This document shows, in pieces, positions 1-5,981 of a stretch of 8,621 nucleotides of DNA. Position 1 is the stretch's first letter. Each line of letters begins with the position of its first letter. This DNA is from an uncultured Ruminococcus sp. (GTDB lineage: Bacteria > Bacillota > Clostridia > Oscillospirales > Acutalibacteraceae), in contig CACYBZ010000179.1 in assembly GCA_902772795.1 (NCBI GenBank), forward strand, positions 1-8,621. The letters are read 5' to 3'. The translations under genes were made by a program, and so were the position numbers. The notes beneath the pieces were generated by a model. The model did not search any database and had not been told where the DNA came from. It saw only the letters and a program-made list of their open reading frames with translations.

Positions 1-24
1 ACCCTTCACTGCGTTCAGGGTGAC
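1..24. repeat. Possible end of a dispersed palindromic repeat
   Basis: The first 24 bases carry ACCCT and AGGGT as inverted arms around a short core, followed by GAC. Read on the minus strand the stretch begins GTCACCCTGAACGCAGTGAA, a form that resembles short dispersed repeats of the type GTCA(C/T)(C/T)CTGA-GCGNAG-GAAG seen in many bacterial genomes. The element is cut by the window edge, so its length and copy number cannot be judged. The family likeness is from memory, not a search. Confidence 0.35.
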
Positions 25-201
25 AAACAGCGTATTTTTATTGTGCATAATCACGAAAAATAGGAAATTTACCCATTTATAGTTTATCATATTTCCTTAG
101 GAAATTTCAATATTTTACCGACTTTTCTCTTTTTTAAACAAATAAAATTCCCCTTGTTGTTGAACTTATCCAAACATCTTATCCATTATTCCGCAAAATA
201 A
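25..201. other. AT-rich non-coding spacer
   Basis: I see no convincing gene on either strand. The stretch has runs of A and T, a short direct repeat (TAGGAAATTT at 61-70 and again at 98-107) and a small palindrome ATTTCC-TTA-GGAAAT at 91-105. No promoter with both boxes well placed was found. Confidence 0.6.
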
Positions 202-237
202 AAAACAACCCGACAGTTTATTCTGTTATTTTGTTTT
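195..237 (-). terminator. Weak intrinsic terminator of the 236-1015 gene
   Basis: Read on the minus strand, AAAACAA (237-231) pairs with TTGTTTT (208-202), and inside it ACAG (226-223) pairs with CTGT (216-213), with small internal loops. A T-rich tract (205-195) follows. The stem overlaps the stop codon of the minus-strand gene and is AT-rich and interrupted, so termination may be inefficient. Confidence 0.4.
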
Positions 238-1015
238 ATTGTTCGCCAAGCCTTTGCATGACAGACGGTTTTATCGGCTTGACTTTTTCAGGCTTGACTT
301 TCTTGGTTCGGTAAGGTCTGGCAAACTTCCAGGCTTTGGCAAGTTCGTCGCTGAGAAATTCTTCAATTTTTTCTTCCTGTTCGGGCTTTATCCCGTTGAG
401 TACGACAATCGTAATAATGGAACGTGTGTTCAAATCTCCTGCCGAATATTGGGAATTGAGTATAGTGGCAAATTTCTGAATCTTTTGTTTGTCACCCGTC
501 TGCATAAGCTGAGTCACTTTGGGCATGATATGTTCTTCGGTAAAGGTTACCCCTCGGAAAGGGTCATAACCGTCTTCTTCTTCCCAGATTTCCTCTTTCA
601 GCTCAGGAAAAACATTGACAAGCCTCTTACAGAAAAATTTTGGGTCAGCATTGCCGTCATCATTGTTTTTGCTTTTCTTCTTTCCCTTGTTGACAAGCTT
701 CGGTTTTCCGCCTGACAGAAAGTCGGTAAAATCGTTGGCAATACTGTTGATTTCTTTGCTGCCGTCCTTTTCAGGGTCAAAAATCCATGTGCTGACGCTC
801 TTCCACTGATTGTCGGGTTGTCCGTCTTCCATACCGCATACTTTCAGGGCTGTCAGCTGCTTCGTGGCATTGTAGACCACCATGTACGCATTGCTTTCTC
901 CTGTGAACAATGACACATAATCCTTATCTGTATCTACATTCTGTTTCTGATAGCCTTTCGGTTCAAGAACTTCGGCTACTCTCTGGGTGATGGTATCCAT
1001 AAAACTGTAATTCAT
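236..1015 (-). CDS. Conserved hypothetical two-domain cytoplasmic protein
   Basis: I do not recognise this gene with certainty. The 259-residue product has no signal peptide or membrane segment. An N-terminal alpha/beta region (about 1-100, with a Trp-containing segment WKSVSTWIFD) is joined by a Lys/Asn/Asp-rich linker (about 102-125) to a mainly helical C-terminal domain (about 126-235). That domain has the pattern FFCKRLVNVFPELKEEIW followed by FTEEHIMPKVTQLM, which reminds me of the DUF7674-type domain of small cytoplasmic proteins; this is an inference. The tail is strongly basic with repeated K-x-K-P pieces. An ATG at 1030 is also open, but the ATG at 1015 is preferred because TGAGGA lies eight bases upstream of it, while the 1030 ATG has no ribosome binding site. 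The gene is divergent from murI, has its own promoter, and is probably monocistronic. Confidence 0.8.
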   Translation of the reverse strand: MNYSFMDTITQRVAEVLEPKGYQKQNVDTDKDYVSLFTGESNAYMVVYNATKQLTALKVCGMEDGQPDNQWKSVSTWIFDPEKDGSKEINSIANDFTDFLSGGKPKLVNKGKKKSKNNDDGNADPKFFCKRLVNVFPELKEEIWEEEDGYDPFRGVTFTEEHIMPKVTQLMQTGDKQKIQKFATILNSQYSAGDLNTRSIITIVVLNGIKPEQEEKIEEFLSDELAKAWKFARPYRTKKVKPEKVKPIKPSVMQRLGEQ

Positions 1016-1023
1016 TGCTGCAT

Positions 1024-1029
1024 TCCTCA
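1024..1029 (-). promoter_or_regulatory. Ribosome binding site that decides the 1015 start
   Basis: On the minus strand TGAGGA lies eight bases before the ATG at 1015-1013. It overlaps the alternative ATG at 1030, whose own upstream sequence (AAATCAGAAA) is poor. This favours the shorter protein. Confidence 0.6.
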
Positions 1030-1060
1030 TTTTCTGATTTTTTGTTTCTTTTATACGGAT

Positions 1061-1089
1061 ATTATACCGTCATTTTTTGCATTTGTCAC
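1061..1089 (-). promoter_or_regulatory. Sigma-A promoter of the minus-strand gene
   Basis: On the minus strand a -35 box GTGACA (1089-1084) and a perfect -10 box TATAAT (1066-1061) are separated by 17 bases. Transcription would start near 1054 and give a leader of roughly 40 bases. An inverted repeat ACGG (1055-1058) / CCGT (1067-1070) brackets the -10 box and could be an operator, but it is short. Confidence 0.7.
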
Positions 1090-1110
1090 TATATTTTTTC
1101 AAATTATCCG

Positions 1111-1139
1111 TTGCACCAATCCATTCTATGTGTTAAAAT
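1111..1139 (+). promoter_or_regulatory. Sigma-A promoter of the murI-ywiB-argS block
   Basis: A -35 box TTGCAC (1111-1116) and a -10 box TAAAAT (1134-1139) are separated by 17 bases. A TG at 1131-1132 makes it an extended -10. Transcription would start near 1146, about 60 bases ahead of the murI start. It lies back to back with the minus-strand promoter at 1061-1089, the two -35 boxes being about 20 bases apart. Confidence 0.65.
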
Positions 1140-1160
1140 TAGGTTTCGGAATAATTATGC

Positions 1161-1173
1161 TTACCATTGGTAA
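1161..1173. promoter_or_regulatory. Palindrome in the murI leader, possible operator
   Basis: TTACCA-T-TGGTAA is a perfect 13-base dyad lying about 15 bases after the predicted start of transcription and 33 bases before murI. Its symmetry and place fit a repressor site downstream of a promoter. The loop would be too small for a stable RNA hairpin. The regulator is unknown. Confidence 0.35.
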
Positions 1174-1205
1174 ACTTCTATTTTTTAATGAAAGGCTGAT
1201 TGTGT

Positions 1206-2021
1206 ATGTCCGAAAATTCGGCAATAGGCGTTTTTGATTCGGGACTCGGTGGACTCACCGCTGTCAAGGAACTGACACAATTTCTTCCTCATGAAAACAT
1301 TGTGTATTTCGGTGATACAGGCAGAGTGCCTTACGGTAACAGAAGCAGGGAAACCATTACCCGCTATGCTTTGCAGGACGTGAGATTTCTGAAATCCAAA
1401 GACATTAAAATACTGATAGCGGCTTGCGGTACAGTAAGTTCGGTAGCGGGTGACTTGGGTAAAGAATTTCATATTCCCTATACGGGTGTACTGAAACCTA
1501 CAGCTATTTCCGCTTCACAGACAACCAGAAACGGCAGAATCGGTGTAATCGGTACAACCGCTACGGTAAACAGTTCTTCCTACAAAAAGGCAATTCAGAA
1601 TATCAATCCCTCTCTGCAGGTCTTTCAGCAGGACTGTCCGCTTTTCGTTCCTTTGGTGGAAAACGGTTTCATTGACAGAAATGACATCGTTGTCAGAACG
1701 GTGGTAGAAAGATATCTTGCCCCGCTGATAGAAAATCAGGTGGATACCCTCATTCTCGGCTGCACACATTATCCCATTCTGAAAGATGTCATTGCCGATG
1801 TCATGGGGGAAAACGTGACGTTAATCGACTCCGGCAGAGAAACTGCCAGATATGCCCTGCACCTCATTGAAAAATATAACCTTGCCAATCCACAGAAAGA
1901 AAACGGCTCCTGTGAATACTATGTCAGCGATAATCTGGATAATTTCAGTAAAATTGCAGGCATTTTTCTGGGAAAATCCGTCAATCAGGACGTTCATCAG
2001 ATTAAAATCGAGCATTATTAA
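1206..2021 (+). CDS. murI: Glutamate racemase MurI
   Basis: It interconverts L- and D-glutamate without a cofactor, supplying D-glutamate for peptidoglycan precursor synthesis in the cytoplasm. The 271-residue length is normal for the family. Family motifs appear in order: GVFDSGLGG (8-16, with D11 and S12), YFGDTGRVPYG (34-44), the first catalytic cysteine in AACGTVSS (C74), IGTTATVNS (115-123), CPLFVPLVE (144-152) and the second catalytic cysteine in LGCTHYP (C186, with T187 and H188). Two usual residues are changed: the Asn after the first cysteine (normally CNT) is Gly75, and GDTAR is GDTGR. Both cysteines remain, so an active enzyme is likely. The ATG at 1206 is chosen over the TTG at 1200; AAAGG at 1191-1195 is the nearest ribosome binding site, ten bases upstream of the ATG. 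It is first in a probable three-gene transcript. Confidence 0.93.
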   Translation: MSENSAIGVFDSGLGGLTAVKELTQFLPHENIVYFGDTGRVPYGNRSRETITRYALQDVRFLKSKDIKILIAACGTVSSVAGDLGKEFHIPYTGVLKPTAISASQTTRNGRIGVIGTTATVNSSSYKKAIQNINPSLQVFQQDCPLFVPLVENGFIDRNDIVVRTVVERYLAPLIENQVDTLILGCTHYPILKDVIADVMGENVTLIDSGRETARYALHLIEKYNLANPQKENGSCEYYVSDNLDNFSKIAGIFLGKSVNQDVHQIKIEHY

Positions 2022-2034
2022 GGAGGAGGATTTT

Positions 2035-2478
2035 ATGAAGACTGCCATTCAAAGTGAAAATTTTCTTATTGATATTCTCGGCACGCAGACACCCGAAAAC
2101 TGTGAAAAAGATACCATCAGCTTCACCACAGTCGGCGGATATATGTCCACAAAAACGGGCAACAGACTGATACGCTACAAGGAATATGATCCTGAAAATC
2201 CGTCTTTAAACATGACTACCTTAATAAAAGTGGAGGACAAACAGATTTCCATTATCCGGAACGGTGACTATAAAGGTCAGCTGATTCTGGAACTGGATAA
2301 AAGACATCAGTGTTATTATCCTACTCCCCTCGGGTCGGTGGTTGTGGGTATATACACAAAGAAAATGGACGTGGATATGAACAGCTCAGGCGGAAAAATT
2401 TCGGTGGAATATACCCTTGATTTTGATTCCAGCGTCATCAGCGAAAATACTTTTGATATCAATGTACGGAAAAACTGA
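2035..2478 (+). CDS. ywiB: DUF1934 family protein, YwiB-like
   Basis: This 147-residue cytoplasmic protein fits the DUF1934/YwiB family, which adopts a calycin-like beta barrel and has no settled biochemical function. Supporting features are its size, the lack of a signal peptide, alternating beta-strand pattern, the segment RLIRYKEY (about 45-52) and LIKVEDKQISIIRNGDY in the middle, and a C-terminal ISVEYTLDFD. A very strong ribosome binding site, AGGAGGAGGA (2021-2030), overlaps the last base of the murI stop codon and sits four bases before the ATG, so translation is probably tightly linked to murI. The family commonly lies next to argS in Firmicutes, as in Bacillus subtilis, and it does so here. 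The family call rests on pattern and neighbourhood, not on a search. Confidence 0.8.
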   Translation: MKTAIQSENFLIDILGTQTPENCEKDTISFTTVGGYMSTKTGNRLIRYKEYDPENPSLNMTTLIKVEDKQISIIRNGDYKGQLILELDKRHQCYYPTPLGSVVVGIYTKKMDVDMNSSGGKISVEYTLDFDSSVISENTFDINVRKN

Positions 2479-2515
2479 CGACAGCTGTCATTTACGAAAA
2501 GAAAGGATTTTGTTT

Positions 2516-4204
2516 ATGTCTAATATTTTTCAGAATACGGTTGATAATCTCAAAACGGAGATTGTCAATGCTATCCATAAAGCGATAACCAACGGTCAGC
2601 TGACAAATGCGGAAATTCCTGAATTTGTTATCGAAGTACCCGCTGACAAGAAAAACGGCGATCTGGCTACCAATGTTGCCATGGCTTGTGCAAGAGTATT
2701 CCGCACTGCTCCGAGAAATGTCGCCAATGCGATTACAGAACATCTTTCTCTGGAAAATACGCTTATTGCCAGAGTGGAAGTCGCAGGCCCGGGGTTTATT
2801 AACTTCTTTCTTGACAACCGCTACTATGCACAGGTTATCAAGACTGTTCTTTCTGAAAAGGAAAATTACGGAAAATCGGATTTCGGGCAGGGAAAAAGAA
2901 TCCTTCTGGAATTTGTTTCCGCCAATCCCACAGGCCCTATGCACATCGGCAATGCCCGTGGCGGTGCTCTGGGTGACTGCCTGGCAAGCGTTCTGCAAAG
3001 TGCAGGCTATGACGTACAAAGAGAATTTTATGTCAATGATGCAGGCAATCAGATTGAAAAATTCAAGACTTCTCTGGAAGTGCGTTACCTCCAGTTATAT
3101 GACAGTTCCGTTGTCATGCCTGAAGACGCTTATCAGGGAATGGATATTATCGAACACGCTAAAAATTTCAATGAGATTTATGGTGACAAGTATGTCAATG
3201 TATCGTCTGAAGAACGCAGAAAGGCTCTTTGTGACTTTGCTCTGCCGATTAACATTGAAAATCTGAAAAAGGATTTGTTGAAATACAGAATTGAATATGA
3301 CAACTGGTTTCTGGAAAGTTCTTTACATAACGGTGGTGCGGTAACGGAAATTATTGAAAAACTGAAACAGTCGGGTTACACCTATGAACTTGACGGTGCA
3401 TTATGGTTCAGAACAACGGCTTTCGGTGACGACAAAGACCGTGTGCTGATGCGTGCCAACGGTGTTCCTACTTATCTTGTTCCCGATATTGCTTATCATT
3501 ACAATAAACTGGTTACCCGTAATTATGATACAGCTATTGACATTCTGGGTGCTGACCATCACGGTTATATTCCCAGAATAAAGGCTTCCATGCAGGCTTT
3601 GGGTGTCAATCCTGACAGACTGGATATTATTATCATGCAGATGGTAAGACTGATTAAAGACGGTGAAGTTTACAAAGTTTCCAAGCGTTCAGGAAAAGCA
3701 GTTACCCTCAGTACACTTATAGAAGAAGTTTCGGTAGATTCTGCAAGGTTTATTTTCAATATGCGTGAGGCAAATACGCAGATGGATTTTGATATTGATC
3801 TGGCAATCACACAGGATTCGCAGAACCCTGTATATTACGTACAGTATGCTCACGCAAGAATCTGCAGTATTCTCAAAGCCATGAAGAATGACGGTATTAC
3901 GGTGCGTGAATGTACAGATGATGAACTGGCTTTACTGAATACCGCCGAAGAAAAAGAACTGATTTCGTATATTGCGGATTATACCAACGAGGTAATCGCT
4001 TCCGCCAGAGAGTACGACCCGACAAAAATCACGAAATATGTGTTACATCTGGCATCATTGTTCCATAAGTTTTATAATGCATGTCGTGTAAAGGGCGACG
4101 ATGAAAGTCTTATGCAGGCAAGGCTGAATCTGTGTGTAGCGACAAGAACGGTTATACGAAATGTACTGACCATGCTGAAAATCAATGCTCCTGAAAGTAT
4201 GTGA
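2516..4204 (+). CDS. argS: Arginine--tRNA ligase (class I)
   Basis: It charges tRNA-Arg with arginine using ATP in the cytoplasm. The 562-residue product has the full class Ic layout. The N-terminal tRNA-recognition domain (about 1-100) includes KKNGDLATNVAM. The catalytic Rossmann fold has the HIGH-type motif ANPTGPMHIGNARGG (His143-Gly145) and a KMSKS-type loop in the form KVSKRSG (387-393). The C-terminal DALR anticodon-binding domain includes YVQYAHARI and ends LTMLKINAPESM, much like the usual family ending. The start at 2516 has AAAGGA (2502-2507) eight bases upstream; upstream in-frame codons overlap ywiB and lack support. It follows ywiB by 37 bases and likely shares the murI promoter. 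No truncation or frameshift is seen. No classical U-tract terminator follows; a stem-loop array does. Confidence 0.97.
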   Translation: MSNIFQNTVDNLKTEIVNAIHKAITNGQLTNAEIPEFVIEVPADKKNGDLATNVAMACARVFRTAPRNVANAITEHLSLENTLIARVEVAGPGFINFFLDNRYYAQVIKTVLSEKENYGKSDFGQGKRILLEFVSANPTGPMHIGNARGGALGDCLASVLQSAGYDVQREFYVNDAGNQIEKFKTSLEVRYLQLYDSSVVMPEDAYQGMDIIEHAKNFNEIYGDKYVNVSSEERRKALCDFALPINIENLKKDLLKYRIEYDNWFLESSLHNGGAVTEIIEKLKQSGYTYELDGALWFRTTAFGDDKDRVLMRANGVPTYLVPDIAYHYNKLVTRNYDTAIDILGADHHGYIPRIKASMQALGVNPDRLDIIIMQMVRLIKDGEVYKVSKRSGKAVTLSTLIEEVSVDSARFIFNMREANTQMDFDIDLAITQDSQNPVYYVQYAHARICSILKAMKNDGITVRECTDDELALLNTAEEKELISYIADYTNEVIASAREYDPTKITKYVLHLASLFHKFYNACRVKGDDESLMQARLNLCVATRTVIRNVLTMLKINAPESM

Positions 4205-4206
4205 CC

Positions 4207-4319
4207 GCAGGGGCGTTGCCCCCGCACCCCCATCAGGGGCTTTGCCCCTGAACCCCACCGACTTTTGAAAAAGTCGGACAAAACTTTTCGTGAAAATTTG
4301 CAGAGCAAATTTTGAAAAG
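4207..4319. repeat. Compact array of four stem-loops, likely dispersed palindromic element
   Basis: Four hairpins follow each other within 113 bases just after the argS stop. The first is GCaGGGGC-GTT-GCCCCcGC (4207-4225, one mismatch). The second is CAGGGGC-TTT-GCCCCTG (4234-4250). The third is CCGACTTTTGAAAAAGTCGG (4258-4277). The fourth has CTTTTC (4284-4289) pairing with GAAAAG (4314-4319) outside AAAATTTGC (4293-4301) / GCAAATTTT (4305-4313). The left half is very GC-rich against the AT-rich surroundings, which suggests insertion. I recall similar GGGGC-TTT-GCCCC plus GACTTTTT-GAAAAAGTC modules between genes of Ruminococcus-like genomes; copy number is not visible here. It has no coding capacity and no U-tract in the plus direction. 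Confidence 0.7.
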
Positions 4320-4340
4320 AATTTAAAATGGTTTTATAAT
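4312..4340 (+). promoter_or_regulatory. Sigma-A promoter of the hydrogenase gene
   Basis: A -35 box TTGAAA (4312-4317) and a perfect -10 box TATAAT (4335-4340) are spaced by exactly 17 bases. The -35 box is inside the right arm of the last hairpin of the stem-loop element. The -10 box ends only 17 bases before the ATG, so the leader would be about 11 bases and the AGAGG ribosome binding site (4343-4347) may be only partly transcribed. Confidence 0.7.
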
Positions 4341-4357
4341 ACAGAGGTAGCATTCTT

Positions 4358-5800
4358 ATGAGGAAAAACGACAGAAAATTTGATACAAAAGTACAGTATG
4401 TGAAGTATAAGGTACTACGTGAAGTTGCCAGACAGGCATGGAATAATACTTTACTGGAAAATTTACTGGATATTCCCAAAATCATCATTCCGGGAAAAGT
4501 GCCTACCATGCGTTGCTGTGTCTACAAGGAACGGGCAATTCTTGCGGAAAGGGTAAAAATTGCCATGGGGGGAGATAAAAGCAATACCAATATTATACAA
4601 GTAATTGACATAGCCTGTGACGAATGTCCTGCTGCGGGCTATGAAGTGACGGATTCCTGCCGTGGCTGTCTTGCCCACCGTTGCGAAAGCGTCTGTCCGA
4701 AAGGGGCAATATCATTCGACCACAATCACGTTGCCCATATCGATAAAAATAAATGTATTGAGTGCGGACAATGTTCTAAAGTCTGTCCCTATTCGGCAAT
4801 TGTCAACCGTCGCCGTCCCTGTCAGAATGCGTGCAAAATAAAGGCGATTTCTATCAACGAAGAAAATTTTGCCTGTATTGATGACAGTAAATGTATTTCC
4901 TGCGGTGCGTGTGTCTACCAGTGCCCTTTCGGGGCGATTATGGATAAATCGTATATTCTTGATGTGATTGACTTGCTGAAATCCGCTCAACAGGACAAGT
5001 CGTTAAAAATTTATGCGGTGATAGCTCCCTCTTTCGCCAGTCAGTTTACCTATGCTCAATTAGGACAGGTTATCAGCGGAATCAAACAGCTGGGATTTCA
5101 TAAGGTAGTGGAGGCAGCACTTGGGGCGGATATGGTCGCCTATGCCGAAGCCAAGGAACTTGCCCAAAAAGGATTTCTGACCAGTTCCTGCTGTCCTGCT
5201 TTTGTCAGCTATATTAAGAAGTCGTTTCCTGAACTTGTCGGCTATATTTCAGGGAATTTTTCTCCTATGGTAGCGGTTTCCAAGTACATCAAGGAAAATG
5301 TGGAAAACGCAAAAGTAGTTTTCATCGGCCCATGCACCGCCAAGAAAATGGAAATTCAGCAGGAAAGCGTCCGACCGTATGTAGACGCTGTAATTACCTT
5401 TGAGGAATTACAGGCATTATTGGATAGTCGTGATATTGACATTACCACACTGGCAGAAGAATCACTTGACGATGCGTCCTACTTTGGCAGAATATTTGCC
5501 AGGTGTGGCGGTCTGGCTGATGCTGTGGAAGAAAGTCTGAAAGAACAAGGTATCAAGGATTTTCCGCTAGAAGCCTGTTCCTGCGACGGTATCGAACAGT
5601 GCAAAATCGCACTGACGAAAAAGAAAATCGGCAGACAGACGGCAAATTTCATTGAAGGTATGGCTTGCGAAGGCGGTTGTATCGGCGGTGCAGGTTGTCT
5701 GACACACGGCGAAAAAAACAAGTCGCAGGTAGACAAACACAGTAAACTGGCTCTCGAAAAAACAATTTCGGACGCTATCCGTCAAACCAATATCGGATAA
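4358..5800 (+). CDS. [FeFe] hydrogenase, monomeric, group B-like
   Basis: The 480-residue protein carries the H-cluster domain that makes or oxidises H2. H-cluster motifs are L1 TSSCCPAF (ligand C279 with the neighbouring C278 that serves as proton relay in active enzymes), L2 GPCTAKKME (C326) and L3 EGMACEGGC (C437, C441). Upstream are iron-sulfur motifs CRGCLAHRCESVCP (101-114), CIECGQCSKVCP (133-144), CQNAC (155-159) and CISCGACVYQCP (179-190), enough for about three to four [4Fe-4S] clusters. The first about 95 residues are a conserved-looking basic region with MRCCVYKERAILAERVK. No PAS or other sensor domain follows L3, which argues against the sensory group C. L2 has Gly where catalytic group A enzymes usually have Met. 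These traits suggest group B; that is inference. No hydE, hydF, hydG or diaphorase subunit genes are nearby. The ATG at 4358 has AGAGG ten bases upstream. Confidence 0.9.
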   Translation: MRKNDRKFDTKVQYVKYKVLREVARQAWNNTLLENLLDIPKIIIPGKVPTMRCCVYKERAILAERVKIAMGGDKSNTNIIQVIDIACDECPAAGYEVTDSCRGCLAHRCESVCPKGAISFDHNHVAHIDKNKCIECGQCSKVCPYSAIVNRRRPCQNACKIKAISINEENFACIDDSKCISCGACVYQCPFGAIMDKSYILDVIDLLKSAQQDKSLKIYAVIAPSFASQFTYAQLGQVISGIKQLGFHKVVEAALGADMVAYAEAKELAQKGFLTSSCCPAFVSYIKKSFPELVGYISGNFSPMVAVSKYIKENVENAKVVFIGPCTAKKMEIQQESVRPYVDAVITFEELQALLDSRDIDITTLAEESLDDASYFGRIFARCGGLADAVEESLKEQGIKDFPLEACSCDGIEQCKIALTKKKIGRQTANFIEGMACEGGCIGGAGCLTHGEKNKSQVDKHSKLALEKTISDAIRQTNIG

Positions 5801-5825
5801 ACCACAAGAAACAAGATTCTTCAAC

Positions 5826-5860
5826 AAAAGACTGTCAGAATATATCATGGCAGTCTTTTT
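5826..5860 (+). terminator. Intrinsic terminator after the hydrogenase gene
   Basis: AAAAGACTGTCA (5826-5837) pairs with TGGCAGTCTTTT (5848-5859) through one G-T pair, giving a 12-pair stem and a ten-base loop. The stem runs into TTTTT (5856-5860). It starts 26 bases after the hydrogenase stop and insulates it from the lipoprotein gene. Confidence 0.85.
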
Positions 5861-5913
5861 CACAGCGAAAAATACCGTTATGTAAAATTTTAGTGAATTC
5901 CGTCTTTTGTCCA

Positions 5914-5942
5914 TTGTATCACATAAAAAAATATGCTATAAT
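5914..5942 (+). promoter_or_regulatory. Extended -10 promoter of the lipoprotein gene
   Basis: A -35 box TTGTAT (5914-5919) and a -10 box TATAAT (5937-5942) are separated by 17 bases, with TG at 5934-5935 forming an extended -10. Transcription would begin near 5949, leaving a leader of about 33 bases with the ribosome binding site AGAGGGA (5968-5974) seven bases before the ATG. Confidence 0.8.
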
Positions 5943-5981
5943 CCGAGATGTCTGAAATTGTAGAAACAGAGGGATTGAACA

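Noticed and set aside
116..126. ACCGACTTTT stretch resembling part of the 4258-4277 hairpin
   Set aside because: Only one short arm matches and no pairing arm follows, so a relic of the element cannot be supported.
239..715. Plus-strand open frame opposite the hypothetical gene
   Set aside because: Phe-rich, low-complexity translation, no ribosome binding site, and fully antisense to the better-supported minus-strand gene.
1852..2034. Long upstream extension of the ywiB frame inside murI
   Set aside because: It overlaps murI in another frame, while the strong AGGAGGAGGA site fixes the start at 2035.
2480..2489. Palindrome GACAGCTGTC between ywiB and argS
   Set aside because: Only ten bases with no loop or T-tract; likely chance.
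2417..2515. Upstream extension of argS into ywiB
   Set aside because: No ATG or good site; family N-terminus and AAAGGA spacing fit the ATG at 2516.
2607..3266. Plus-strand frame inside argS
   Set aside because: Shadow of argS in another frame, with no start signal and no coherent domain.
4207..4319. Stem-loop array as a CRISPR array or riboswitch
   Set aside because: The hairpins differ from one another, there are no equal-length spacers, and no known riboswitch core was recognised.
4072..4509. Minus-strand frame across the stem-loop element
   Set aside because: It is produced by the lack of stops in GC-rich palindromes; no ribosome binding site and no recognisable domain.
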